Below the pieces are notes generated by a model. That model was not told the DNA's origin and did no database searches. It worked only from the letters and a program-made list of their open reading frames with translations. From positions 1-50,606 of the forward strand of contig NZ_LQAQ01000108.1 in assembly GCF_001583495.1 (NCBI RefSeq): a stretch of DNA of 50,606 nt. The letters are read 5' to 3'. Source of the DNA: Flammeovirga sp. SJP92. Lineage in GTDB: Bacteria; Bacteroidota; Bacteroidia; Cytophagales; Flammeovirgaceae. A program made the translations under genes and the position numbers. Of the stretch, positions 25,324 to 34,235 are shown piece by piece (position 1 is the stretch's first letter; each line of letters opens with the position of its first letter).

Positions 25324-26961
25324 TTACATCATACCTGGCATACCACCACCCATTGGAGGCATAGCAGGAGCAGCAGCACCACCTTCTTCCTTCTCATTAG
25401 AAACTACACAGTCAGTAGTCAATAATAATGAAGCAACTGAAGCAGCATGCTCTAACGCTAAACGAGTTACTTTAGTTGGGTCGATTACACCAGCCTCAAC
25501 TAAGTCTTGGTACTCTTCAGTGCGAGCGTTGAAACCGAAGTTACCTTCTCCTTCTAAAATTTTGTTTACGATAACTGAAGCTTCTAAACCAGCGTTACCC
25601 AAGATAGTTCTCAATGGAGCTTGGATTGCAGTTTTGATGATTTGAACACCAATAGCCTCATCAGGATGAGCAGTTTCAACAGCATCAAGAACAGCAGAAG
25701 CACGTAGTAAAGCAGTACCACCACCAACGATGATTCCTTCTTCAACTGCCGCACGTGTAGCGGCTAAAGCATCATCCACACGGTCTTTCTTCTCTTTCAT
25801 TTCAGTTTCAGTAGCTGCACCAATGTAGATAATTGCTACACCACCCGCTAACTTCGCTAAACGCTCTTGTAACTTCTCTTTATCGTAATCTGAGGTAGTG
25901 TTCTCGATTTGAACGCGGATTTCAGCAACACGAGCTTGAACAGCTTCAGCTGAACCAGCACCGTTTACAACAACAGTGTTGTCTTTGTCGATGATCACTT
26001 TCTCAGCAGTACCTAGCATGTCGATAGTCGCGTCTTCTAGTTTCATACCAGTCTCATCAGAGATTACAGTACCACCAGTTAAGATTGCGATGTCTTGTAA
26101 CATTGCTTTACGACGGTCACCAAAACCTGGAGCTTTAACAGCTGCAACTTTTAATGCACCACGGATTTTGTTTACTACCAATGTAGCTAAAGCTTCAGAA
26201 TCAACATCTTCAGCGATGATTACTAATGGCTTACCAGTTTGAGCTACAGCTTCTAAAACAGGAAGTAATTCTTTCATTGTAGAAACCTTCTTGTCGTAGA
26301 TTAAGATAAATGGAGTTTCCATATCCGCTTCCATTTTCTCTGTGTTAGTCACAAAGTAAGGAGATAAGTAACCGCGGTCGAATTGCATACCTTCTACTGT
26401 TTTTACTTCAGTTTCAGTACCTTTTGCCTCTTCAACAGTGATCACACCATCTTTACCTACTTTTTCCATTGCTTCAGCGATCATTTTACCGATCTCAGCA
26501 TCGTTGTTCGCAGAGATAGTTGCTACTTGCTCAACTTCTTTGTTTGTCTCAACAGTCTTAGAAACGTTCTTTAATTCACCAACGATCGCTTTAACAGCTT
26601 TGTCGATACCACGTTTCAAATCCATTGGGTTAGCTCCAGCTACAACGTTTTTGATACCTGTAGTGAAGATTGCTTGTGTCAATACAGTAGCAGTAGTAGT
26701 ACCGTCACCTGCTTCGTCAGCAGTTTTAGAAGCTACTTCTTTTACTAATTGAGCACCCATATTTTCGATTGGCTCCGCTAATTCGATTTCTTTAGCAACT
26801 GAAACACCATCTTTTGTTACGTGAGGTGATCCAAATGATTTTTCTAAAATTACGTTACGTCCTTTTGGTCCTAAAGTAACTTTTACAGCGTTCGCTAATG
26901 CGTCAACACCTTTCTTTAATCCTTCGATTGCTTCTGTATCGAAATGAAGATTTTTTGCCAT
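25324..26961 (-). CDS. groL: Chaperonin GroEL (Hsp60)
   Basis: A cytoplasmic chaperonin subunit of 545 residues, normal length, forming the double-ring folding chamber with GroES. Diagnostic stretches are [20 protein letters not shown] near the N-terminus, the ATP-binding [11 protein letters not shown] (about 85-95), [20 protein letters not shown] in the apical region, [18 protein letters not shown] (equatorial), and the Gly/Met-rich tail [12 protein letters not shown]. It follows groES by 92 bp on the same strand with no obvious promoter between them, so the pair forms the usual groESL operon driven from the promoter at 27434-27462. Confidence 0.99.
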   Translation of the reverse strand: MAKNLHFDTEAIEGLKKGVDALANAVKVTLGPKGRNVILEKSFGSPHVTKDGVSVAKEIELAEPIENMGAQLVKEVASKTADEAGDGTTTATVLTQAIFTTGIKNVVAGANPMDLKRGIDKAVKAIVGELKNVSKTVETNKEVEQVATISANNDAEIGKMIAEAMEKVGKDGVITVEEAKGTETEVKTVEGMQFDRGYLSPYFVTNTEKMEADMETPFILIYDKKVSTMKELLPVLEAVAQTGKPLVIIAEDVDSEALATLVVNKIRGALKVAAVKAPGFGDRRKAMLQDIAILTGGTVISDETGMKLEDATIDMLGTAEKVIIDKDNTVVVNGAGSAEAVQARVAEIRVQIENTTSDYDKEKLQERLAKLAGGVAIIYIGAATETEMKEKKDRVDDALAATRAAVEEGIIVGGGTALLRASAVLDAVETAHPDEAIGVQIIKTAIQAPLRTILGNAGLEASVIVNKILEGEGNFGFNARTEEYQDLVEAGVIDPTKVTRLALEHAASVASLLLTTDCVVSNEKEEGGAAAPAMPPMGGGMPGMM

Positions 26962-27053
26962 GATTTTTTATATTTTTAATAGAGAAGTTTAATAATTCCT
27001 CTGTTGAAATTTTGTTTTAATAGTAGTGGAAATCCCATATGAGATTATTTCAA

Positions 27054-27332
27054 TTAAACGATAGCCAAGATGTCAGCCTCACGCATAATTAAATAATCGC
27101 TTCCGTCTACATTTAATTCAGTTCCTGAATACTTACCATAAATGACAGTATCACCAACTTTAACAGTTAAAGGCTCATCTTTAGTACCATTACCAACCGC
27201 TACAACAGTACCTCTTTGAGGTTTTTCTTTTGCATTGTCAGGAATAAAAAGTCCTGATGCTGTTTGAGTTTCTGCAGCTGCAGGCTCGATTAAAACTCTA
27301 TCTGCTAGGGGCTTAATGTTTACTTGTGACAT
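27054..27332 (-). CDS. groS: Co-chaperonin GroES (Hsp10)
   Basis: A co-chaperonin of 92 residues, close to the usual 90-100, capping the GroEL ring. It shows [20 protein letters not shown], the mobile-loop region [39 protein letters not shown] and the C-terminal [13 protein letters not shown]. It is first in the operon with groEL. Its upstream region carries a consensus promoter whose spacer contains an inverted repeat, and no CIRCE element. Confidence 0.99.
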   Translation of the reverse strand: MSQVNIKPLADRVLIEPAAAETQTASGLFIPDNAKEKPQRGTVVAVGNGTKDEPLTVKVGDTVIYGKYSGTELNVDGSDYLIMREADILAIV

Positions 27333-27647
27333 TTTTATTTATCTGTTTTATAATTTTTATTATTCTAAAAAATTTGAAGATGAAAAATTATCTTCATTGC
27401 CTTTTTTGCATGAAGTGTGCCAAGATAAAATTTCAAACATAAATGTCAGTTTTACTGACAAAGCGTCATGAGGTTTTTATAGAGAAATAAGCGTATTTTT
27501 AATTAAGCAATAGAATGTCAGTGAATTAAAAAGAGTCTTACATCAATTGATAAAAAGTAAAAATGTCAGAATAAAGTTTTATGTGACCATTGTTACATTA
27601 ACTATCATTTTCTTTTTTCACTTTTGCATTAAGACAACTACACCTAA
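27333..27647. other. Divergent control region between groES and the SulP gene
   Basis: This gap of 315 bp holds the groESL promoter with its inverted repeat (27434-27462). Two more AATGTCAG copies (near 27511 and 27560) lie closer to the SulP gene. No clear promoter for the plus-strand gene was found. Confidence 0.5.
27434..27462 (-). promoter_or_regulatory. groESL promoter with embedded inverted repeat
   Basis: On the minus strand TTTG (27462-27459), 17 bp and TATGTTTG (27441-27434) match the Bacteroidota consensus exactly. The perfect inverted repeat TGTCAGT-TTT-ACTGACA (27444-27460) fills the spacer and touches both elements, an ideal place for a repressor. The CIRCE sequence (TTAGCACTC-N9-GAGTGCTAA) is absent. 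Confidence 0.6.
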
Positions 27648-29384
27648 ATGCAAAGAAACAATATTATAGCACCCTGGCTTCGACATTATAAAAAGTCTTA
27701 TTTATCAGGAGACCTCTCTGCAGGTTTGACTGTGGGAATCATGCTTATTCCACAAGGGATGGCTTATGCTAGTTTGGCAGGGATGCCGGCAGTTTATGGA
27801 TTGTATGCCGCTATGATTCCTCAGTTTATTTATGCACTTCTTGGAACTTCAAGACATGTATCAGTAGGGCCAGTGGCAATTGATTCGATGTTAATTGCGG
27901 CAACAGTATCTGCTATTTCAGCGGTCTCTTCGGATCAATACATCAACGCAGTGCTTCTATTGACGTTAATGATTGGGATATTTCAAGTGTTTTTTGGAAT
28001 GATAAGGTTGGGTTTTTTGGTGAATTTTATGAGTAAGCCAGTGATTAGCGGTTTTACATCAGCTGCGGCATTTATCATAGGCATTGACCAATTGAAAAAT
28101 CTTTTAGGAGTTGAATTGATCAATAGAGGGACTGCTTTTGAGGTTTTATGGGCCACTGTTCAACAGTTTGAGTCCATTAACCTGCAATCTGTTTTGATTG
28201 GTGTAATTGGATTGTCAATCATACATCTTACCAAAAAATGGTTGAAAAAAGTGCCTGGTTCTTTAGTCGTTGTTTTATTTGGGTTAGGTGTAATGTATTT
28301 TCTTAATTTGAATGTAAAGATCTTGGGAAGTATTCCTAGTGGATTGCCTACTTTACACTTGCCTCATTTTGAGATTGAATTAATGCTTCAACTATTACCT
28401 TCTGCTGCTGTTATTGCATTGATTGCCTACATGGAATCTATTTCAGTGTCAAAAGCATTACAATTAAAACACAAAGGAGAATATAAAATTAAGAATAATA
28501 GAGAGTTTATTGCTTTGGGTTTAAGTGATATATTAGGCTCTTTTTTCGGGGCTTTTCATACAACAGGCGGGTTCAGTAGGTCTGCAGTGAATGAGCAGTC
28601 AGGAGCTGTGACAAATTTAGCAAATATCATAAGTGGACTGGTTTTACTTTTTACATTACTTTTTCTGACGCCTTATTTTGAACAGTTGCCATTAGCCATT
28701 ATCGGATCAATTATTCTAGTTGCAGTTTATGGATTAATCGATACTGATTACCCTAAGTTATTATGGAAAACAAAAAGGGAGGATTTCTATATGCTGTCAA
28801 TAACGTTTGTTGTTACCTTATTGCTAGGGATTCAAATTGGTATTCTTTCAGGAATGGTCCTTTCTTTATTATTGTTAGTAAAACGAACGGCAATGCCTCA
28901 TATTGCTGTTTTGGGGAAGTTGAAAGGTTGTAATGAATACAGAAATACCAATCGTTTTAACGACGTGGAGGTACGTGATGATGTTTTGATTATCCGCCAA
29001 GATGCTCAAATGTATTATGCTAATTGCAATCACTTTTACGAATTTGTTTTGCAGGAAGTAGCCAAGAAAAAAAATAATTTACAAGTTGTTGTACTTCACT
29101 TTGGAAGTGTTTCTAATATTGATTCCACAGCGTTATCTGTACTAGAGGATCTGATTTTAGAATTACAGCAAATGAATATAAAAACCTATTTTTCTGATGT
29201 GATTGGCCCTGTTCGAGATTTTTTGAATCGGGTAGGGTTTATCAAAAACTTGGGGAAGAATCATTTTTTCCTGGATGTACAAAATGCCATTGATTATTTC
29301 GATCAGAAAGGCAATCAACAGGAAATTAAGCTTAACTTTGAAAGAGCGATTCAGTCCAACGAATTTGAAGAAAGAAAAATATAA
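27648..29384 (+). CDS. SulP/SLC26-family anion transporter with STAS domain
   Basis: An inner-membrane anion carrier of 578 residues. The membrane part (about 1-420, some 12-14 segments) carries the SulP signature region GIMLIPQGMAYASLAGMPAV and 'GLYAAMIPQFIYALLGTSRH', plus 'GAFHTTGGFSRSAVNEQSGA'. The cytoplasmic C-terminus is a STAS domain (about 437-545; VVLHFGSVSNIDSTALSVLE). Substrates in the family include sulfate, bicarbonate and dicarboxylates. The CstB-like sulfur-oxidising enzyme starts 38 bp after its stop on the same strand, so movement of a sulfur oxyanion is the natural inference, but direction and substrate cannot be read from sequence. Confidence 0.92.
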   Translation: MQRNNIIAPWLRHYKKSYLSGDLSAGLTVGIMLIPQGMAYASLAGMPAVYGLYAAMIPQFIYALLGTSRHVSVGPVAIDSMLIAATVSAISAVSSDQYINAVLLLTLMIGIFQVFFGMIRLGFLVNFMSKPVISGFTSAAAFIIGIDQLKNLLGVELINRGTAFEVLWATVQQFESINLQSVLIGVIGLSIIHLTKKWLKKVPGSLVVVLFGLGVMYFLNLNVKILGSIPSGLPTLHLPHFEIELMLQLLPSAAVIALIAYMESISVSKALQLKHKGEYKIKNNREFIALGLSDILGSFFGAFHTTGGFSRSAVNEQSGAVTNLANIISGLVLLFTLLFLTPYFEQLPLAIIGSIILVAVYGLIDTDYPKLLWKTKREDFYMLSITFVVTLLLGIQIGILSGMVLSLLLLVKRTAMPHIAVLGKLKGCNEYRNTNRFNDVEVRDDVLIIRQDAQMYYANCNHFYEFVLQEVAKKKNNLQVVVLHFGSVSNIDSTALSVLEDLILELQQMNIKTYFSDVIGPVRDFLNRVGFIKNLGKNHFFLDVQNAIDYFDQKGNQQEIKLNFERAIQSNEFEERKI

Positions 29385-29422
29385 ATAACATACTGATTTT
29401 AAACATATAAACTTATCATACA

Positions 29423-30832
29423 ATGAAAATTGAACAAATCTATACTGGCTGTTTGGCTCAAGGAGCGTATTATATTGAGTCAAAAGGAGAGGCCGCTATT
29501 GTTGATCCGTTAAGAGAAACGAGACCATATATTGAAAAAGCGGAGAAGGATGGTACAAAAATCAAATATATTTTTGAAACCCATTTTCATGCTGACTTTG
29601 TTTCAGGTCACGTTTCATTAGCAGAAAAAACAGGAGCGAAAATTATTTTTGGGCCCACTGCTCAAACTACTTATGACGCACATATTGCAGCAGACAATGA
29701 GGAATTCCAGATTGGAGATATTACTATAAAAGTTTTACATACTCCAGGGCATACCCAAGAGTCAACCACTTTTTTAGTAAAAGATGAAAAAGGTAAAGAC
29801 CATGCAATCTTCTCTGGAGATACACTTTTTATTGGTGATGTGGGAAGACCTGATTTAGCGGTAAAATCAGATTTGTCAAGAGAAGATCTGGCAGGAATGT
29901 TATTTGATTCTTTGAGAAATAAAATTATGCCCTTGTCTGATGATGTAATTGTATATCCAGCTCATGGAGCAGGGTCTGCTTGTGGAAAAAACATGAGTAA
30001 AGAAACTTTTGATGCTTTAGGAAATCAGAAAAAAACAAATTATGCTTTAAGAGCCGATATGTCAAAAGAGGAGTTTATAAAAGAAGTGACAGAAGGTTTG
30101 ACAACTCCACCACAATATTTCCCTCAAAATGTCAAGATGAATAAAGAGGGATATGAAAATATCGATTCCATTCTAGAAAAAGGTACGGTAGCTTTAAATC
30201 CACAATTATTTGAAGAAGTTGTTAATGCTGAAGGTGCTCTGGTATTGGACACAAGAGATCCTCAAGTTTTCAAAGATGCATTTGTACCCAATTCAATCAA
30301 CATTGGTGTGAATGGTGGTTTTGCCCCTTGGGTAGGAGCATTGGTATTGGATTTGAAACAACCCATAGTTATTGTAACAGACGAAGGAAAAGAAGAAGAA
30401 GTAATTACTAGACTTTCAAGAGTTGGTTATGATAATACTTTAGGTTATTTAGAAGGAGGAATTGAAGCATGGGAAAAGGCAGGTAAAGAAATAGATAGTA
30501 TTGTTTCAATTACAGCAGAAGATTTAAAGGAGCGTCTTTCTTCAGAAATCAATGTGATTGATGCTAGAAAAGATGGTGAATATAAATCTGAACATATTGA
30601 TAGTGATAAAGTAATGCATAAACCATTGGACTACATTAATAGTGAATGGTCAGATCTAGACAAATCAAAAACTTATCATATCCATTGTGCAGGTGGTTAT
30701 AGATCAATGATTGCTTCTTCCATTTTAAAATCAAGAGGTTTCGAAAACATCATTGATGTGAAAGGAGGTTTTAAAGCAATTAAAGAAGCTGGAATTAGGA
30801 CTACCGAATTTGTTTGTCCATCAACATTATAA
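29423..30832 (+). CDS. CstB-like persulfide dioxygenase-rhodanese fusion
   Basis: A cytoplasmic 469-residue enzyme with an N-terminal metallo-beta-lactamase-fold persulfide dioxygenase (about 1-250) and two rhodanese domains (about 260-355 and 365-465). The iron-binding motif is THFHADFVSGH (residues 53-63: H54, H56, D58). YPAHGAGSACGK carries Cys187. The middle rhodanese lacks the active-site Cys (IVIVTDEGKEEE), so it is a pseudo-domain, while the last has IHCAGGYRS with Cys422. This matches CstB of Staphylococcus aureus, which converts low-molecular-weight persulfides to thiosulfate in sulfide detoxification. It follows the SulP transporter by 38 bp in a probable operon. Substrate assignment is by family architecture. 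Confidence 0.88.
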   Translation: MKIEQIYTGCLAQGAYYIESKGEAAIVDPLRETRPYIEKAEKDGTKIKYIFETHFHADFVSGHVSLAEKTGAKIIFGPTAQTTYDAHIAADNEEFQIGDITIKVLHTPGHTQESTTFLVKDEKGKDHAIFSGDTLFIGDVGRPDLAVKSDLSREDLAGMLFDSLRNKIMPLSDDVIVYPAHGAGSACGKNMSKETFDALGNQKKTNYALRADMSKEEFIKEVTEGLTTPPQYFPQNVKMNKEGYENIDSILEKGTVALNPQLFEEVVNAEGALVLDTRDPQVFKDAFVPNSINIGVNGGFAPWVGALVLDLKQPIVIVTDEGKEEEVITRLSRVGYDNTLGYLEGGIEAWEKAGKEIDSIVSITAEDLKERLSSEINVIDARKDGEYKSEHIDSDKVMHKPLDYINSEWSDLDKSKTYHIHCAGGYRSMIASSILKSRGFENIIDVKGGFKAIKEAGIRTTEFVCPSTL

Positions 30833-30846
30833 TAGTCTTTATGTTG

Positions 30847-30896
30847 AAAAAATAAGCCCTCAATTTCATTACTGCAGAAACCGAGGGCTTATTTTT
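30847..30896. terminator. Bidirectional terminator after the CstB-like gene
   Basis: AAATAAGCCCTC (to 30861) pairs with GAGGGCTTATTT (from 30883), with A- and T-runs outside and a partly paired loop. It also serves the convergent outer-membrane gene. Confidence 0.8.
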
Positions 30897-30916
30897 ATAG
30901 AATTATTTTCAACGTT

Positions 30917-31651
30917 CTAAATGATTTTATAAGTCACACCAAACTTTCCATAAAGGTTGAATAAGTTGGGATCTACAACTTCATACCCAAACGGGAAAAT
31001 ACCACTAAAGCCCCAAGAAACTTGAAGGTCAATAGTAAACTTACCCAATTCTTTTTGAGCACCGAATTGTGCACCCCAATCAAAACTTTTTAAATCATTG
31101 CTATAATCATAAGGGGTATCTCTGCCAACAGGTGCTGTAGTCCCTGTATCATCTGTCAATAAACTGCCTTCTAATATTTTACCATTAAAAGAGCCATTGA
31201 CCATATAAGCCAAATACAAACCAGCAACACCGTACCAACCATTATCCTTTTTACTTAGAGGAAGCCTGAATTGTATCGGAAGTTCTATGTAGTTGAGATC
31301 TATTTCCATATACACATCACCCGTTACCCTTCCTAAATAGGTCTCAGATACTTTGAAAAAACGATCTTCAACAAAGGCTGTCGTGTTATTTCCTTTTCTA
31401 GTATAAAGAAGTTCTATTCTGATGGACTGCCTTGGGTTGGGTAATTTATAATCAAAATACACCCCGACAGAGGGGTTAAAACTTGTGTTCCAATCATAGC
31501 GGTCAGGTATGTCTTGAAAATAAAATGGGGCAGAGGCTCCTAAATTAAATCCAATTCGTGCACCTAAGTTCCACTTTTTTTCCGTTTCTTGACTAAAAGA
31601 AATAGAGGGGATAACGAATAGAAAGATTAAAGCAATAAGATAATTTTTCAT
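30917..31651 (-). CDS. Outer-membrane beta-barrel protein (PorT-like family)
   Basis: A 244-residue exported protein with a signal peptide (about 1-20, ends SFSQ). It begins the mature part with 'KWNLGARIGFNLGASAP', typical of the small outer-membrane-barrel domains of Bacteroidota. Alternating aromatic strands continue to the C-terminus ('LFNLYGKFGVTYKII'). No enzymatic motif is visible. It starts 2 bp after the PCMD lipoprotein gene ends, so the two are translated from one transcript and may form a surface pair. The function is unknown. Confidence 0.8.
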   Translation of the reverse strand: MKNYLIALIFLFVIPSISFSQETEKKWNLGARIGFNLGASAPFYFQDIPDRYDWNTSFNPSVGVYFDYKLPNPRQSIRIELLYTRKGNNTTAFVEDRFFKVSETYLGRVTGDVYMEIDLNYIELPIQFRLPLSKKDNGWYGVAGLYLAYMVNGSFNGKILEGSLLTDDTGTTAPVGRDTPYDYSNDLKSFDWGAQFGAQKELGKFTIDLQVSWGFSGIFPFGYEVVDPNLFNLYGKFGVTYKII

Positions 31652-31653
31652 AT

Positions 31654-32421
31654 TTAATATTCAATTGAAATTTCGTCTACAAACATTGTACTCCCTATAG
31701 CACCTCTGAAGAAGTCTCCGGCACTGCTTGAAGTGAACACAATGATCACATGAGTAGGAGTTGCGTCTGCATCCGTCCAACCTGTTTCTTCTTCTCTTAA
31801 CCTAAAACCTGGAACTGGATTGATGATCTCACCATATTGCACATTGAGCGTTTTTTTAGTCCATTCTGTGACTGTGTCACTGTTTTGCATTGCAGCAGTA
31901 CCCACTCTTTCAATTTTACCCCCTTCTCTTTTTTGAAGATACATATAAGCCAAACAAGAATCAATTCCAGCAATAGCAGTACCAGTTGTGCCAACATATT
32001 CCTCATAGGTATCACCTGGAGTGTACTTATAATGAAAAGTCATGCTTTTAGGCCTTTTTGTATATGGAACACCCAATATTGCACTTTTGGCAGGGTCAGC
32101 GGAATTGAAAACAAATTGACCGGTATAAAATGTTGAAGCGGCAATTCCTGTGAACAACACTCCTGCAGTTTCAAGTTTTGCTGCACTTCCATTCACCACG
32201 TCGGTTTTTTCCTCAAGAGCATTAATAACACTTACAATGGAAGTTCCAGGATTAGAAGTTTCCCAACCACTGGGGTTAAAATATGCTCCTTGATCTATCC
32301 ATGTATCCAGCGATAGATTATCTTCAAAGTAAGGCTCAGCTTCTGGCGTTGAGTCATCACTGCATGAATAAATAAAAAGACTAATCAATAAAAGTGGAAA
32401 TGGATAATTAAAGATTCTCAT
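31654..32421 (-). CDS. PCMD-domain surface lipoprotein
   Basis: A 255-residue lipoprotein with lipobox FIYSC (Cys20) after MRIFNYPFPLLLISLFIYS. The body looks like the Bacteroidota PCMD (putative carbohydrate metabolism) domain: 'LDTWIDQGAYFNPSGWETSN', 'GVLFTGIAASTFYTGQF', 'KRPKSMTFHYKYTPGDTYEE' and the closing GSTMFVDEISIEY. Such domains are beta-sandwiches thought to bind glycans at the cell surface, but no activity is established. It is the first gene of a pair with the barrel protein (2-bp gap), which suggests joint surface work. The assignment was made by eye, with moderate certainty about the domain. Confidence 0.75.
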   Translation of the reverse strand: MRIFNYPFPLLLISLFIYSCSDDSTPEAEPYFEDNLSLDTWIDQGAYFNPSGWETSNPGTSIVSVINALEEKTDVVNGSAAKLETAGVLFTGIAASTFYTGQFVFNSADPAKSAILGVPYTKRPKSMTFHYKYTPGDTYEEYVGTTGTAIAGIDSCLAYMYLQKREGGKIERVGTAAMQNSDTVTEWTKKTLNVQYGEIINPVPGFRLREEETGWTDADATPTHVIIVFTSSSAGDFFRGAIGSTMFVDEISIEY

Positions 32422-32919
32422 TGTTATTAGTATTGTTTTTAATGAAAAGAAGAGCGACTGTTTTATTCTTAAATCAGAGTTTTATGAAGTTATTTCTGAA
32501 GGAATACATTACTAATTTATAAAAACTTTTCATGAATCTGACAAAGTATATATCAATCTTATAGAATCGTATAAATTTTTGTACAACTAAATAGATATGT
32601 TATGAGTGAATATTCATGTTATAAAGTGCGTTTTACACCTTTCTAAGTGATATTTTGAATGTACACTGAGTTATGGAATTGGAGTTTTTGAACAATAAAA
32701 ATAGAAATATTATGATCTTAACATAATGAACAATCTTTGAGTTTGAGAGCTATCATTCTGACCCTCAAAAAGAAACAAAATGAAAAAAAATAAGATAATT
32801 CGACGAAAAAAAATTGATATTCAGTTATTTCTTATTATAATTGCATGGCCAGCATACTTTAAATAGATAAATAACTATCTCATTACTTTTCAATCCAAAT
32901 AAAAACTTAAACTATTAGA
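32422..32919. other. AT-rich intergenic region before the subtilisin gene
   Basis: This gap of 498 bp separates two divergent genes. I see no open frame of sensible composition, no RNA gene and no consensus promoter. A weak dyad, TTTGAG/CTCAAA, lies around 32740-32770. Confidence 0.4.
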
Positions 32920-34116
32920 ATGAAAAATTCAATTATTAGACTTGTAATCCTATTATGCTTAGGATTAACTATTTACTCATGTTCTGTAACGAAAGACGAA
33001 CAAATCATTGAAGACCAATTAGACCAAGACTTAACATTACAAGTAGAAGACAATTACGTTGTGATGCTTAAGCAAGACCTTTCAAGTGCCAGAACGAAGA
33101 ATATTTCATTCTCGCAACGTCAAGTAATCATGAAAGGTGAAGCAGAAGCTTTCGTATCCGAGTTCAGCCTTCCTTCAAGCTCTATCAACAGAGTTTATGG
33201 TGGTGTTTTTAATGGCTTTTCTTTGAAAATTTCAAGTCAGGCTATTTTAAACAGTATGAAGAATGATCCAAGGGTACTTAGTATCGAAAAAGATCAAATC
33301 TTTACACTTGCAAAACCTACCGTTGGAGGAGTAAGTACTAGCTCAACACAATCAACACCATGGGGAATCACTAGAATAGGCGGTAGTGTAGCTTATACTG
33401 GTAGCAATGTGGCGTATGTAATGGATACGGGCATTGATTTAGATCACCCAGATTTGAATGTTGAAGAATCTTTAGGATTTAATGCATTTACATGGGGTAG
33501 AGATTCAAGATCATTAGATGATGGAAATGGACATGGTACACACGTTGCAGGTACAATTGCCGCACTTGATAATGGGTTTGGCGTAATCGGTGTTGCCGCT
33601 GGAGCAAAAGTAGTACCTGTAAAGGTATTGAATTCTAGAGGTTCTGGTTCATACTCAGGTATCATTGCTGCTATTGACTTTATTGGTGCAAATGGACAGC
33701 CTGGTGACGTTGCTAACCTTAGTTTAGGTGGCGGAGCTAACTCTACATTAGACCAAGCAGTTGTTAGAGCTGCTGCATTTTCGGGAGTGAAATTTATTTT
33801 AGCTGCTGGTAATGAATCTCAAAATGCTAATAATGTATCTCCTGCAAGAGCAAACGGTTCTAACGTGTATACTATTTCAGCTTCTGATATCAATGACAAT
33901 TTTGCATATTTTTCAAATTATGGAAGCCCTGTTGATTGGTGTGCACCTGGTGTAAACATCTTATCTACTACACCAAATGGTACATACTCATCATTCAGTG
34001 GAACTTCTATGGCCGCACCACATGCTGCTGGTGTTTATCTAGTTGGATCGGCAAAATCTTCAGGAACAGTTAGAAATGATCCTGATGGTAACCCTGATCC
34101 AATCATCAGCAGATAA
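32920..34116 (+). CDS. Subtilisin-like serine protease (S8), lipoprotein
   Basis: A 398-residue protease of the proteinase K/aqualysin branch. A lipobox (IYSC, Cys21) points to membrane anchoring. An inhibitor-I9-type propeptide (about 46-125; '[10 protein letters not shown] ... [11 protein letters not shown]') precedes the catalytic domain. The triad is visible: D169 in [15 protein letters not shown]205 in [11 protein letters not shown] and S363 in [12 protein letters not shown], with the oxyanion Asn in AAGNESQN. The C-terminus is short, with no T9SS sorting domain. It probably degrades proteins at the cell surface or in the periplasm. It is a single-gene unit with a strong hairpin terminator at 34148-34199. 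Confidence 0.94.
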   Translation: MKNSIIRLVILLCLGLTIYSCSVTKDEQIIEDQLDQDLTLQVEDNYVVMLKQDLSSARTKNISFSQRQVIMKGEAEAFVSEFSLPSSSINRVYGGVFNGFSLKISSQAILNSMKNDPRVLSIEKDQIFTLAKPTVGGVSTSSTQSTPWGITRIGGSVAYTGSNVAYVMDTGIDLDHPDLNVEESLGFNAFTWGRDSRSLDDGNGHGTHVAGTIAALDNGFGVIGVAAGAKVVPVKVLNSRGSGSYSGIIAAIDFIGANGQPGDVANLSLGGGANSTLDQAVVRAAAFSGVKFILAAGNESQNANNVSPARANGSNVYTISASDINDNFAYFSNYGSPVDWCAPGVNILSTTPNGTYSSFSGTSMAAPHAAGVYLVGSAKSSGTVRNDPDGNPDPIISR

Positions 34117-34147
34117 TTTTTAAAAGTGTCTGGCTGACTTTGTAATG

Positions 34148-34199
34148 AGATATGCTAACATTTATGATTTTATATCATAAATGTTAGCTATCTTATTTT
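34148..34199 (+). terminator. Long-stem terminator after the subtilisin gene
   Basis: GCTAACATTTATGAT (34154-34168) and ATCATAAATGTTAGC (34174-34188) form a perfect 15-bp stem with loop TTTAT. AGATA/TATCT extends it past one bulged T, and a T-rich tail follows. Confidence 0.8.
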
Positions 34200-34235
34200 T
34201 TGTATAACAATTATCCTTAATAAGGATTGTAAGAA

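Noticed and set aside
25976-26752. Plus-strand reading frames opposite groEL
   Set aside because: They are antisense to conserved chaperonin codons, lack ribosome sites and have low-complexity, serine-rich translations; shadows of groEL.
27333-27647. A CIRCE element upstream of groES
   Set aside because: No TTAGCACTC-N9-GAGTGCTAA or close variant is present; only the TGTCAGT/ACTGACA repeat is seen.
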